DNA of 64,000 nucleotides. Source: Diadophis punctatus similis. Taxonomy: Eukaryota; Chordata; Lepidosauria; Squamata; Dipsadidae. The stretch spans positions 1,848,710 to 1,912,709 of the forward strand of contig JALIGW010000057.1 of assembly GCA_023053685.1 (NCBI GenBank). The letters run 5' to 3'. The number at the start of each line of letters is the position of its first letter. Within the stretch, counting starts at the first letter, position 1. Position numbers and translations under genes: made by a program. Under the pieces are notes generated by a model, which was not told where the DNA came from, searched no databases, and worked only from the letters and a program-made list of their open reading frames with translations. This document shows, piece by piece, positions 26,481-35,556 of this stretch.

Positions 26481-27160
26481 GGACTTCCGGTTTTGGAGCG
26501 CTTCATCGCAGACATCCCTCGTTGGATGCCTTTCCGATCTTTGTTAAAAGCCGCCAGAACAGCTGTCTGGCGGCTTTAAAATCTCTTCCCCGGGCAAAGG
26601 GGAGAGATGAGAGCCTGACAGGAGGGGTAGAGCCCCCCCAGCGCCTTAGGAGCCATCTGGTAGGGCGCGAAGGGAGAGCTCCCCATGCAGCCTGTCTACA
26701 GCTCCGAAGATCCGGAAACCTCTGCCTTTGCAGAGCTAGATGGAGTGACCAGCCGCTGCTTCAAAAATGGGATTTATAACTACATTTAAACTATAGAAGC
26801 AGACAGAGAGAAACAGGCGTGAGATGGGCAAGTACTGAAACCTCTTTTTTTCCTTTTTTTTTCAACTCCTGGGTAAGCTTTCACTTCGGCAAGGGAACAA
26901 AGGAAACAGAGTAACAATATGGCGATTGAGAAGTGAAAGTGACTTTCGTTTCCCCAGAGGCTTTTTTTTTTTTCTTTCTCTCTCTCTTATGGAAACTTTT
27001 AACTTGGAAAAATGGTTTTTTCTTTCTCTGTCTCCTAACTCTGGATTAAAGTTATAATAGAAATATTTTCAATAATAAAAGACTATCTGATTTTTAAACT
27101 GGAAAGAACTTTAATCAGGCATCTGGCTTTCTTTCTTTTTTGTACTCTTTTGAAACACCA
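26481..27160 (+). promoter_or_regulatory. L1 5' UTR / presumed internal promoter, copy 1
   Basis: The first ~280 bp are GC- and CpG-rich, in sharp contrast to the CpG-poor satellite. ACTTCCGG at 26483-26490, at the very 5' end, is a full ETS-family core (CCGGAAGT on the other strand). AATATGGCG at 26916-26924 resembles the YY1 core (AANATGGCG), a factor known to act in the human L1 5' UTR. A perfect 11-bp inverted repeat, AAAGCCGCCAG (26547-26557) with CTGGCGGCTTT (26567-26577), can form a hairpin with a 9-base loop. A 17-codon upstream ORF (ATG 26526, stop 26577-26579) runs through that hairpin. Pyrimidine-rich runs follow at 26847-26862 and 26950-26988. The promoter role is inferred from position and motifs only. 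Confidence 0.65.
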
Positions 27161-28231
27161 ATGGCTTCAAAGTTTGGAAAGACTGTTTTGACTAAAAGAA
27201 ATGACTATTCATCTGGATATATTTCTAAAATGCAACTTAACACTGAGCTAACACCTCCACAGCTTTTGACACCTGAAAATTTATTAAATAATTTAAAGAT
27301 TATGAAACATGAACTTACTTTGGAATTTAACCAGAAAATAAGTGAGATAGACCATAAGATGCAGGCTGCTTTGAAGAATATGAATCAACAACTAAGATTT
27401 GATGTGTTAGAGGTTTGCAAAGGCTTAGCAACAAATATTGAAGTTTTGGCAGAACGTATTGAAACAAATAAACAAGCTTTGGCAACTTCGGTGAATTACA
27501 TAGATAAAATCCAAAATGACATTGCAAATTTTGAAAAAGAGGTCTTAATGACTCAGTTCAGATCTATGGAAGTTGCTATAAGGATTAGAGGTTTGAAAGA
27601 AGGATTATATGAAAATTTAAAAGGCAGGATGGTTGACATATTGGATCAGGTGTCTGGAATTTCTAAAGCGGAATTGGCTACACAAATCGACAAAACATAC
27701 AGAATCAACTCGTGGTACGCCAAACAAAAGCATCTACCAAGGGATATTGTCATATATTTTACCACAAGAGCTCTACGGAACAGAATTATACAAGCAACGT
27801 TTAACAATAATCTTATGGTGAATGGTCAGGAACTAAAGATTTGGAAAGAAATCCCCTCTAAAATGCTTAAAGCCAGGAAAAGCTATACTTTTTTGATTGA
27901 TGAATTTAAGAGATTAAATTTACAATATAAATGGGAAGCACCAGTTGGTGTAGCAGTGAAATTTTCTGGAAAAAGATACCGGCTCAACACGATAAAAAAA
28001 GCTACTGAATTTTATGTCAATGTTCTAAAGGCTGATATATCCAAGATTCCAGAGGAAGGGTGTATGAAAATAAAAGAGGAGGAGGAGGGGAAGCCACCTT
28101 CGATGGATCAAAAAGAAATAGACTCAAAAATCCAAAAGGAGTGCCTGAATCAGATAGCTGGGGAAAAGGAGATGGAGGTTTGGGAGCAGACGGGAGACGA
28201 CTCGACAAATTTGAATTTATTGAACTATTAA
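27161..28231 (+). CDS. L1 ORF1 protein (RNA-binding nucleic-acid chaperone), copy 1
   Basis: ORF1p binds L1 RNA as a coiled-coil trimer and is needed for retrotransposition. The frame is open from a TTG at 27140, but the first ATG is at 27161 (CCAATGG), giving 356 aa, slightly longer than human ORF1p (338 aa). Residues 1-38 are a basic/polar N-terminus. Residues ~40-133 have heptad-spaced L/I/M/V (coiled coil). Residues ~136-222 fit the RRM, with strands VAIRIRGL (138-145) and DIVIYFTT (195-202), preceded by LPRD as in the PRHIIVRF region of human ORF1p. Residues ~225-290 fit the C-terminal domain, with KEIPSKMLKARKSY (229-242) aligning to the human LSAETLQARREW segment. Residues 300-356 form a Glu/Lys-rich tail I cannot match. 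No stops or frameshifts are seen. The assignment is firm; whether it is expressed is unknown. Confidence 0.9.
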   Translation: MASKFGKTVLTKRNDYSSGYISKMQLNTELTPPQLLTPENLLNNLKIMKHELTLEFNQKISEIDHKMQAALKNMNQQLRFDVLEVCKGLATNIEVLAERIETNKQALATSVNYIDKIQNDIANFEKEVLMTQFRSMEVAIRIRGLKEGLYENLKGRMVDILDQVSGISKAELATQIDKTYRINSWYAKQKHLPRDIVIYFTTRALRNRIIQATFNNNLMVNGQELKIWKEIPSKMLKARKSYTFLIDEFKRLNLQYKWEAPVGVAVKFSGKRYRLNTIKKATEFYVNVLKADISKIPEEGCMKIKEEEEGKPPSMDQKEIDSKIQKECLNQIAGEKEMEVWEQTGDDSTNLNLLNY

Positions 28232-28912
28232 AAGATGAACTATCAAGATACAAAACGATGTGATGTTGAAATATATTGGATGGATAGAGACTAATATGAT
28301 TGTATTTTATCTTTTCCCTATCTAATGATTACTTATGCAATATTTAGTTAAGTTTTATATAATTTTGAGGTTATTTTTAATGTTGATAATATTAGATATA
28401 TATAGTTTGTTGAAGATTTGTTTATTGTTTATTCTTCTTTTATTTTCTTTTTTTGTTTATTGAAGTTAGCGAATTAATTTAGAATAATATTATCTTATTA
28501 ATATCATGATGAAATTTAATATTTGATGATCACTTATGTAACATTTAGTTAAGTTTTATCTTAGAGGTTATTTCTAATGTCAATAATATTAGTTTAAGAT
28601 TTGTGTATTTTATATTTAGTTATTACTTATGTAACATTTACCTTGTATAAGATAGAGGACTGAAGGGAGGAGGTAGGAGGTTTGTTTGTTTGTAGTGTTA
28701 AAGAGTTTTCTCTTTCTTTCTTTTTTTTATTCTCTTTTTTTTTCTCTCTCTTTTTTGTATCTTTACTATTGTATACAAATGCGATATATTAGTACTGTAT
28801 AGTTTGGAGTTGAAGTTTTTTTAAAAATAGTGTTCTTTTTTTCCTTTTTCCTTTTTCTTTTTATTAACAATTTAAACTTATTATTATGCCCGGTATTATC
28901 TCTGGGAAGTCC

Positions 28913-28956
28913 GGGGGGGGGAGGTGGGGAGGGAAGGGGGTGGGTTTGGGGGGGGG
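28913..28956 (+). other. G-run polypurine tract in L1 3' UTR, copy 1
   Basis: Runs of 9, 4, 3, 5, 3 and 9 G residues are separated by one to three bases (A, T, AA, TTT and the like). Such tracts are characteristic of L1 3' UTRs and could fold into G-quadruplexes. The first and last run lengths differ between the four copies (9/9 here). Confidence 0.85.
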
Positions 28957-29017
28957 AAAACAAAAATGTTTGTACTTTAGATTTAATATTTTGTTACCAC
29001 TTATGTAAGTTTGTACT

Positions 29018-29023
29018 AATAAA
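29018..29023 (+). terminator. Polyadenylation signal AATAAA, L1 copy 1
   Basis: AATAAA lies 18 bases before the terminal 12-A run (29036-29047). This spacing fits a polyadenylated RNA intermediate, and the tail then joins the right target-site duplicate directly. Confidence 0.85.
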
Positions 29024-29045
29024 ACTTTTTTGAGGAAAAAAAAAA

Positions 29046-29059
29046 AAGGTGTGTAGAAG
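29046..29059 (+). repeat. Target-site duplication, right, L1 copy 1
   Basis: AAGGTGTGTAGAAG is followed by CAGAGTTCCACGATTATG, which resumes the interrupted satellite monomer in register with 26480. Confidence 0.92.
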
Positions 29060-29940
29060 CAGAGTTCCACGATTATGCTGAAATCAGCCTCTGCATTTCT
29101 CTTTAGCTGACATTTTCGAGATGTGCAGAAGCAGAGTTCAAACATTATGCTGAAATCTACAACATTAATTTCTCTCTAGCTAACATTTTCCAGATGTGCA
29201 GAGGCAGAGTTCCAGGATTATGCTGAAATCTGCCTTGCAATTTCTCTCTAGCTGATATTTTCCTGATGTGCGGTAGCAGAGTTCAAAGATTACGCTGAAA
29301 TCTGCCTCTGCATTTTCCCTCTAGCTGACATTTTCCAGGTGTGTAGAAGCAGAGTTCCAGGATTATGATGAAATCTGTCTTGCAATTTTTCTCCAGGTGA
29401 AATTTTCCAGATGTGGAGAAGCAGAGGTCCAAGATTATGCTGAAATCTGCCTTGCAATTTCTGTCTAGCTCACATTTTCCAGATTTGCGGAAGCAGAGCT
29501 CAAAGATTATGCTGAAATCTACCACATCAATTTCTCTCTAGCTGACATTTTCCAGATGTGTGGAAGCAGAGTTCCATGATTATGCTGAAATCAGCCTCTG
29601 CAATTTCTCTCTAGCTGACATTTTCCAGATGTGCGGTAGCAGATTTCAAAGATTATGCTGAAATCTGCCTCTGCATTTTCCCTCTAGCTGACATTTTCCA
29701 GGTGTGTCGAAGCAGAGTTCCAAGATTATGCTGAAATCTGCCTTGCAATTTCTCTCTAGCTCACATTTTCCAGATGTGTGGAAGCAGAGTTCCTAGATTA
29801 TGCTGACATCTACGACATGAATTCCTCTCTAGCTGACATTTTCCAGATGTGCAGAAGCAGAGTTCCAGGATTATGCTGAAATCAGCCTCCGCATTTTCTC
29901 TCTAGCTGACATTTTCGAGACGTGCAGAAGCAGAGTTCAA
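29060..29940 (+). repeat. Core satellite, truncated 3' flank of L1 copy 1, ending at the 6492-bp duplication junction
   Basis: It matches the 3' flanks of copies 2-4 (from 35557, 42773 and 51078) until about 29925-29945. There, after CGTGCAGAAGCAGAGTTC, it switches to the sequence found at 23449 instead of continuing to the CATTATGTTGAAATC monomer seen after the other copies. The switch lies inside a shared monomer phrase, as expected for unequal crossing-over. In the occupied haplotype the second monomer reads GAGTTCAAACATT where unoccupied units read GAGTTAAAACATT. Confidence 0.8.
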
Positions 29941-32900
29941 ACATTATGCTGAAATCTACAACATTAATTTCTCTCTAGCTAAAATTTTCCAGATGTGCAG
30001 AAGCAGAGTTCCAGGATTATGCTGAAATCTGCCTTGCAAGTTCTCTCTATCTGACATTTTCCAGATGTGTGGAAGCAGAGTTTCAGGATTATGCTGAAAT
30101 CTGTCTTGCAATTTTTCTCCAGGTGAAATTTTCCAGATGTGGAGAAGCAGAGTTCCAAGATTATGCTTAAATCTGCCTTGCAATTTCTCTCTAGCTGACG
30201 TTTTTGAGATTTGCGGAAGCAAAGTTCAAACATTATGCTGAAATCTACAACATCAATTTCTCCCTAGCTAACATTTTCCAGATGTGCAGAAGCAGAGTTC
30301 CAGGATTATGCTGAAATCTGCCTTCTAATTTCTCTCTAGCTGACATTTTCCAGATGTGCACAAGCAGAGTTCCAGGATTATGCTAAAATCTGCCTCTGCA
30401 TTTTCTCTCTAGCTGACATTTTCCAGATGTGCAGAAGCAGAGTTCAAAGATTATGCTGAAATCTGCCTCTGCATTTTCTCTCTAGCTGACATTTTCGAGA
30501 CGTGCAGAAGCAGATTTCAAACATTATGCTGAAATCTACAACATCAATTTCTCTCTAGCTAACATTTTCCAGATGTGAAGATGCAGAGTTCCAGGATTAT
30601 GCTGAAATCTGCCTCTGCATTTTCCCTCTAGCTGACATTTTCAAGATGTGAAAAAGCAGAGTTCAAAGATTATGCTGAAATCTACAACTTCAATTTCTCT
30701 AGCTGACATTTTCCAGATGTGTGGAAGCAGAGTTCCAGGATTATGCTGAAATCTGCCTCTGCATTTTCCCTCTAGCTGACATTTCCCAGGTGTGTAGAAG
30801 CAGAGTTCAGGATTATGCTAAAATCTGTCTTGCAATTTTTCTCCAGGTGAAATTTTCCAGATGTGGAGAAGCAGAGTTCCAAGATTATGCTGAAATCTGC
30901 CTTGCAATTTCTCTCTAGCTGACATTTTCGAGATTTGCGGAAGCAAAGTTCAAACATTATGCTGAAATCTACAACATCAATTTCTCCCAAGCTAACATTT
31001 TGCAGATGTGGAGAAGCAGAGTTCCAGGATTATGCTGAAATCTGCCTTCCAATTTCTCTCTAGCTGACATTTTCCAGATGTGCACAAGCAGAGTTCCAGG
31101 ATTATGCTAAAATCTGCCTCTGCATTTTCCCTCTAGCTGACATTTTCAAGATGTGCAGAAGCAGAGTTCAAAGATTATGCTGAAATATACCACATAAATT
31201 TTCCCCAGCTGACATTTTCCAGATGTGCAGTAGAAGAGTTCCAAGATTATGCTGAAATCTGCCTCTGAATTTTCCCTTTAGCTGACATTTTCAAGGTGTG
31301 TAGAAGCAGGGTTCCACGATTATGCTGAAATCAGCCTCTGCATTTCTCTTTAGCTGACATTTTCGAGATGTGCAGAAGCAGAGTTAAAACATTATGCTGA
31401 AATCTACAACATTAATTTCTCTCTAGCTAACATTTTCCAGATGTGCAGAGGCAGAGTTCCAGGATTATGCTGAAATCTGCCTTGCAATTTCTCTCTAGCT
31501 GATATTTTCCTGATGTGCGGTAGCAGAGTTCAAAGATTACGCTGAAATCTGCCTCTGCATTTTCCCTCTAGCTGACATTTTCCAGGTGTGTAGAAGCAGA
31601 GTTCCAGGATTATGATGAAATCTGTCTTGCAATTTTTCTCCAGGTGAAATTTTCCAGATGTGGAGAAGCAGAGGTCCAAGATTATGCTGAAATCTGCCTT
31701 GCAATTTCTGTCTAGCTCACATTTTCCAGATTTGAGGAAGCAGAGCTCAAAGATTATGCTGAAATCTACCACATCAATTTCTCTCTAGCTGACATTTTCC
31801 AGATGTGTGGAAGCAGAGTTCCATGATTATGCTTAAATCTGCCTTGCAATTTCTCTCTAGCTGACGTTTTTGAGATTTGCGGAAGCAAAGTTCAAACATT
31901 ATGCTGAAATCTACAACATCAATTTCTCCCTAGCTAACATTTTCCAGATGTGCAGAAGCAGAGTTCCAGGATTATGCTGAAATCTGCCTTCCAATTTCTC
32001 TCTAGCTGACATTTTCCAGATGTGCACAAGCAGAGTTCCAGGATTATGCTAAAATCTGCCTCTGCATTTTCTCTCTAGCTGACATTTTCCAGATGTGCAG
32101 AAGCAGAGTTCAAAGATTATGCTGAAATCTGCCTCTGCATTTTCTCTCTAGCTGACATTTTCGAGACGTGCAGAAGCAGATTTCAAACATTATGCTGAAA
32201 TCTACAACATCAATTTCTCTCTAGCTAACATTTTCCAGATGTGAAGAAGCAGAGTTCCAGGATTATGCTGAAATCTGCCTCTGCATTTTCCCTCTAGCTG
32301 ACATTTTCAAGATGTGAAAAAGCAGAGTTCAAAGATTATGCTGAAATCTACAACTTCAATTTCTCTAGCTGACATTTTCCAGATGTGTGGAAGCAGAGTT
32401 CCAGGATTATGCTGAAATCTGCCTCTGCATTTTCCCTCTAGCTGACATTTCCCAGGTGTGTAGAAGCAGAGTTCAGGATTATGCTAAAATCTGTCTTGCA
32501 ATTTTTCTCCAGGTGAAATTTTCCAGATGTGGAGAAGCAGAGTTCCAAGATTATGCTGAAATCTGCCTTGCAATTTCTCTCTAGCTGACATTTTCGAGAT
32601 TTGCGGAAGCAAAGTTCAAACATTATGCTGAAATCTACAACATCAATTTCTCCCAAGCTAACATTTTGCAGATGTGGAGAAGCAGAGTTCCAGGATTATG
32701 CTGAAATCTGCCTTCCAATTTCTCTCTAGCTGACATTTTCCAGATGTGCACAAGCAGAGTTCCAGGATTATGCTAAAATCTGCCTCTGCATTTTCCCTCC
32801 AGCTGACATTTTCAAGATGTGCAGAAGCAGAGTTCAAAGATTATGCTGAAATATACCACATAAATTTTCCCCAGCTGACATTTTCCAGATGTGCAGTAGA

Positions 32901-32972
32901 AGAGTTCCAAGATTATGCTGAAATCTGCCTCTGAATTTTCCCTTTAGCTGACATTTTCAAGGTGTGTAGAAG
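29941..32972 (+). repeat. Core satellite, 5' flank of L1 copy 2 (duplicate of 23449-26480)
   Basis: This is the second copy of the 3-kb flank at a constant 6492-bp offset, with no length difference. It includes the unoccupied target site at 31293-31306 and the occupied-haplotype variant CCCTCCAGCTGAC near 32796-32807. Confidence 0.85.
32959..32972 (+). repeat. Target-site duplication, left, L1 copy 2
   Basis: AAGGTGTGTAGAAG, identical to the target duplicate of copy 1, which shows that both derive from the same insertion event. The partner is at 35543-35556. Confidence 0.92.
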
Positions 32973-33652
32973 GGACTTCCGGTTTTGGAGCGCTTCATCG
33001 CAGACATCCCTCGTTGGATGCCTTTCCGATCTTTGTTAAAAGCCGCCAGAACAGCTGTCTGGCGGCTTTAAAATCTCTTCCCCGGGCAAAGGGGAGAGAT
33101 GAGAGCCTGACAGGAGGGGTAGAGCCCCCCCAGCGCCTTAGGAGCCATCTGGTAGGGCGCGAAGGGAGAGCTCCCCATGCAGCCTGTCTACAGCTCCGAA
33201 GATCCGGAAACCTCTGCCTTTGCAGAGCTAGATGGAGTGACCAGCCGCTGCTTCAAAAATGGGATTTATAACTACATTTAAACTATAGAAGCAGACAGAG
33301 AGAAACAGGCGTGAGATGGGCAAGTACTGAAACCTCTTTTTTTCCTTTTTTTTTCAACTCCTGGGTAAGCTTTCACTTCGGCAAGGGAACAAAGGAAACA
33401 GAGTAACAATATGGCGATTGAGAAGTGAAAGTGACTTTCGTTTCCCCAGAGGCTTTTTTTTTTTTCTTTCTCTCTCTCTTATGGAAACTTTTAACTTGGA
33501 AAAATGGTTTTTTCTTTCTCTGTCTCCTAACTCTGGATTAAAGTTATAATAGAAATATTTTCAATAATAAAAGACTATCTGATTTTTAAACTGGAAAGAA
33601 CTTTAATCAGGCATCTGGCTTTCTTTCTTTTTTGTACTCTTTTGAAACACCA
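32973..33652 (+). promoter_or_regulatory. L1 5' UTR / presumed internal promoter, copy 2
   Basis: The ETS-like ACTTCCGG is at 32975-32982, the 11-bp hairpin at 33039-33069 and the YY1-like AATATGGCG at 33408-33416. No differences from copy 1 were noticed. Confidence 0.65.
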
Positions 33653-34723
33653 ATGGCTTCAAAGTTTGGAAAGACTGTTTTGACTAAAAGAAATGACTAT
33701 TCATCTGGATATATTTCTAAAATGCAACTTAACACTGAGCTAACACCTCCACAGCTTTTGACACCTGAAAATTTATTAAATAATTTAAAGATTATGAAAC
33801 ATGAACTTACTTTGGAATTTAACCAGAAAATAAGTGAGATAGACCATAAGATGCAGGCTGCTTTGAAGAATATGAATCAACAACTAAGATTTGATGTGTT
33901 AGAGGTTTGCAAAGGCTTAGCAACAAATATTGAAGTTTTGGCAGAACGTATTGAAACAAATAAACAAGCTTTGGCAACTTCGGTGAATTACATAGATAAA
34001 ATCCAAAATGACATTGCAAATTTTGAAAAAGAGGTCTTAATGACTCAGTTCAGATCTATGGAAGTTGCTATAAGGATTAGAGGTTTGAAAGAAGGATTAT
34101 ATGAAAATTTAAAAGGCAGGATGGTTGACATATTGGATCAGGTGTCTGGAATTTCTAAAGCGGAATTGGCTACACAAATCGACAAAACATACAGAATCAA
34201 CTCGTGGTACGCCAAACAAAAGCATCTACCAAGGGATATTGTCATATATTTTACCACAAGAGCTCTACGGAACAGAATTATACAAGCAACGTTTAACAAT
34301 AATCTTATGGTGAATGGTCAGGAACTAAAGATTTGGAAAGAAATCCCCTCTAAAATGCTTAAAGCCAGGAAAAGCTATACTTTTTTGATTGATGAATTTA
34401 AGAGATTAAATTTACAATATAAATGGGAAGCACCAGTTGGTGTAGCAGTGAAATTTTCTGGAAAAAGATACCGGCTCAACACGATAAAAAAAGCTACTGA
34501 ATTTTATGTCAATGTTCTAAAGGCTGATATATCCAAGATTCCAGAGGAAGGGTGTATGAAAATAAAAGAGGAGGAGGAGGGGAAGCCACCTTCGATGGAT
34601 CAAAAAGAAATAGACTCAAAAATCCAAAAGGAGTGCCTGAATCAGATAGCTGGGGAAAAGGAGATGGAGGTTTGGGAGCAGACGGGAGACGACTCGACAA
34701 ATTTGAATTTATTGAACTATTAA
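33653..34723 (+). CDS. L1 ORF1 protein, copy 2
   Basis: This is an intact 356-aa ORF1 from the first ATG (CCAATGG). The upstream TTG at 33632 only extends the open frame. The predicted protein is identical to that of copy 1: coiled coil at residues ~40-133, RRM ~136-222, C-terminal domain ~225-290, charged tail to 356. Complete conservation may mean recent duplication and not selection, because the flanking satellite is equally well conserved. No ORF2 follows, so any mobility would need reverse transcriptase from another L1. Confidence 0.9.
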   Translation: MASKFGKTVLTKRNDYSSGYISKMQLNTELTPPQLLTPENLLNNLKIMKHELTLEFNQKISEIDHKMQAALKNMNQQLRFDVLEVCKGLATNIEVLAERIETNKQALATSVNYIDKIQNDIANFEKEVLMTQFRSMEVAIRIRGLKEGLYENLKGRMVDILDQVSGISKAELATQIDKTYRINSWYAKQKHLPRDIVIYFTTRALRNRIIQATFNNNLMVNGQELKIWKEIPSKMLKARKSYTFLIDEFKRLNLQYKWEAPVGVAVKFSGKRYRLNTIKKATEFYVNVLKADISKIPEEGCMKIKEEEEGKPPSMDQKEIDSKIQKECLNQIAGEKEMEVWEQTGDDSTNLNLLNY

Positions 34724-35409
34724 AAGATGAACTATCAAGATACAAAACGATGTGATGTTGAAATATATTGGATGGATAGAGACTAATATGATTGTATTTT
34801 ATCTTTTCCCTATCTAATGATTACTTATGCAATATTTAGTTAAGTTTTATATAATTTTGAGGTTATTTTTAATGTTGATAATATTAGATATATATAGTTT
34901 GTTGAAGATTTGTTTATTGTTTATTCTTCTTTTATTTTCTTTTTTTGTTTATTGAAGTTAGCGAATTAATTTAGAATAATATTATCTTATTAATATCATG
35001 ATGAAATTTAATATTTGATGATCACTTATGTAACATTTAGTTAAGTTTTATCTTAGAGGTTATTTCTAATGTCAATAATATTAGTTTAAGATTTGTGTAT
35101 TTTATATTTAGTTATTACTTATGTAACATTTACCTTGTATAAGATAGAGGACTGAAGGGAGGAGGTAGGAGGTTTGTTTGTTTGTAGTGTTAAAGAGTTT
35201 TCTCTTTCTTTCTTTCTTTTTTTTATTCTCTTTTTTTTTTCTCTCTCTTTTTTGTATCTTTACTATTGTATACAAATGCGATATATTAGTACTGTATAGT
35301 TTGGAGTTGAAGTTTTTTTAAAAATAGTGTTCTTTTTTTCCTTTTTCCTTTTTCTTTTTATTAACAATTTAAACTTATTATTATGCCCTGTATTATCTCT
35401 GGGAAGTCC

Positions 35410-35455
35410 GGGGGGGGGGAGGTGGGGAGGGAAGGGGGTGGGTTTGGGGGGGGGG
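35410..35455 (+). other. G-run polypurine tract, L1 copy 2
   Basis: G-run tract with first and last runs of 10 G each; potential G-quadruplex former typical of L1 3' UTRs. Confidence 0.85.
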
Positions 35456-35515
35456 AAACAAAAATGTTTGTACTTTAGATTTAATATTTTGTTACCACTT
35501 ATGTAAGTTTGTACT

Positions 35516-35521
35516 AATAAA
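35516..35521 (+). terminator. Polyadenylation signal AATAAA, L1 copy 2
   Basis: AATAAA stands just before the 11-A tail that abuts the right target-site duplicate. Confidence 0.85.
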
Positions 35522-35542
35522 ACTTTTTTGAGGAAAAAAAAA

Positions 35543-35556
35543 AAGGTGTGTAGAAG
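35543..35556 (+). repeat. Target-site duplication, right, L1 copy 2
   Basis: AAGGTGTGTAGAAG is followed by CAGAGTTCCACG, in register with the left flank. Confidence 0.92.

Larger units (their letters stand above)
26481..29045 (+). mobile_element. L1-type retrotransposon, ORF1-only ('half-L1'), copy 1
   Basis: A ~2.57-kb non-satellite island is bounded by a 12-14-bp target-site duplication and ends in AATAAA plus a 12-base A run, as expected for target-primed reverse transcription. In order it holds a CpG-rich 5' UTR (26481-27160), a 356-codon ORF1 (27161-28231), an AT-rich 3' UTR with internal repeats (28232-28910), a G-run polypurine tract (28913-28956) and the tail. There is no ORF2: only about 815 bp follow ORF1, whereas L1 ORF2 is normally near 3.8 kb. 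The architecture matches mammalian HAL1 elements, though the ORF1 sequence looks more squamate-like to me. The 5' end appears complete because it starts with promoter-like motifs. This copy has one private base, G at 28892, where the other three copies have T. Confidence 0.9.
28232..29045 (+). other. L1 3' UTR with internal repeats and A-tail, copy 1
   Basis: This is AT-rich non-coding sequence after the ORF1 stop. A ~68-bp block (about 28325-28395, containing ACTTATGCAATATTTAG) recurs diverged about 200 bp later (about 28525-28592, ACTTATGTAACATTTAG). Short echoes lie at about 28618-28641 and 28999-29014. Pyrimidine microsatellites follow (CTTT repeats and T runs around 28707-28760). No remnant of endonuclease or reverse transcriptase coding is visible in any frame. 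Confidence 0.75.
32973..35542 (+). mobile_element. L1-type retrotransposon, ORF1-only, copy 2
   Basis: Same element, orientation, 5' end and target site as the copy at 26481. Differences seen are confined mainly to simple-sequence tracts: one more CTTT unit near 35208-35219, a 10-T run where copy 1 has 9 (near 35231), G runs of 10 and 10, AAAC not AAAAC after the G tract, and an 11-A tail. It duplicated together with its satellite flank and did not insert independently. Confidence 0.9.
34724..35542 (+). other. L1 3' UTR, copy 2
   Basis: AT-rich non-coding tail with the same internal ~68-bp repeat pair as copy 1 (about 34817-34887 and 35017-35084). The CTTT microsatellite is one unit longer than in copies 1 and 3. 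Confidence 0.75.

Noticed and set aside
26517..26533. CENP-B box-like CCTCGTTGGATGCC in the L1 5' UTR
   Set aside because: Only the CGTTGGA part fits. The essential TTCG is CTCG and the CGGG half is absent. No CENP-B-like box was seen in the satellite monomers.
26522..26779. 85-codon frame at the start of the L1 (and at 33014, 40236 and 48537)
   Set aside because: It opens with TTG and contains no ATG. It lies in the 5' UTR and resembles no known protein, so it is explained by GC-rich composition.
27140..27160. Extending ORF1 upstream to the TTG at 27140 (363 codons)
   Set aside because: A eukaryotic L1 should start at ATG. The first in-frame ATG is 27161, and the seven extra residues add no recognisable domain.
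28017..28263. Overlapping frames at the ORF1 3' end (67 codons + strand, 78 codons - strand)
   Set aside because: They sit on purine-rich sequence encoding the charged ORF1 tail and resemble nothing known. They are shadows of ORF1.
28232..29045. Remnant of ORF2 (endonuclease or reverse transcriptase)
   Set aside because: I looked through all frames and saw no recognisable motif. The sequence is AT-rich with simple repeats and only about 815 bp long.
28766..29145. Small frames across the G-rich tract and L1-satellite junction
   Set aside because: They differ between copies because of homopolymer length changes, join unrelated sequences, and have low-complexity Pro/Gly runs.
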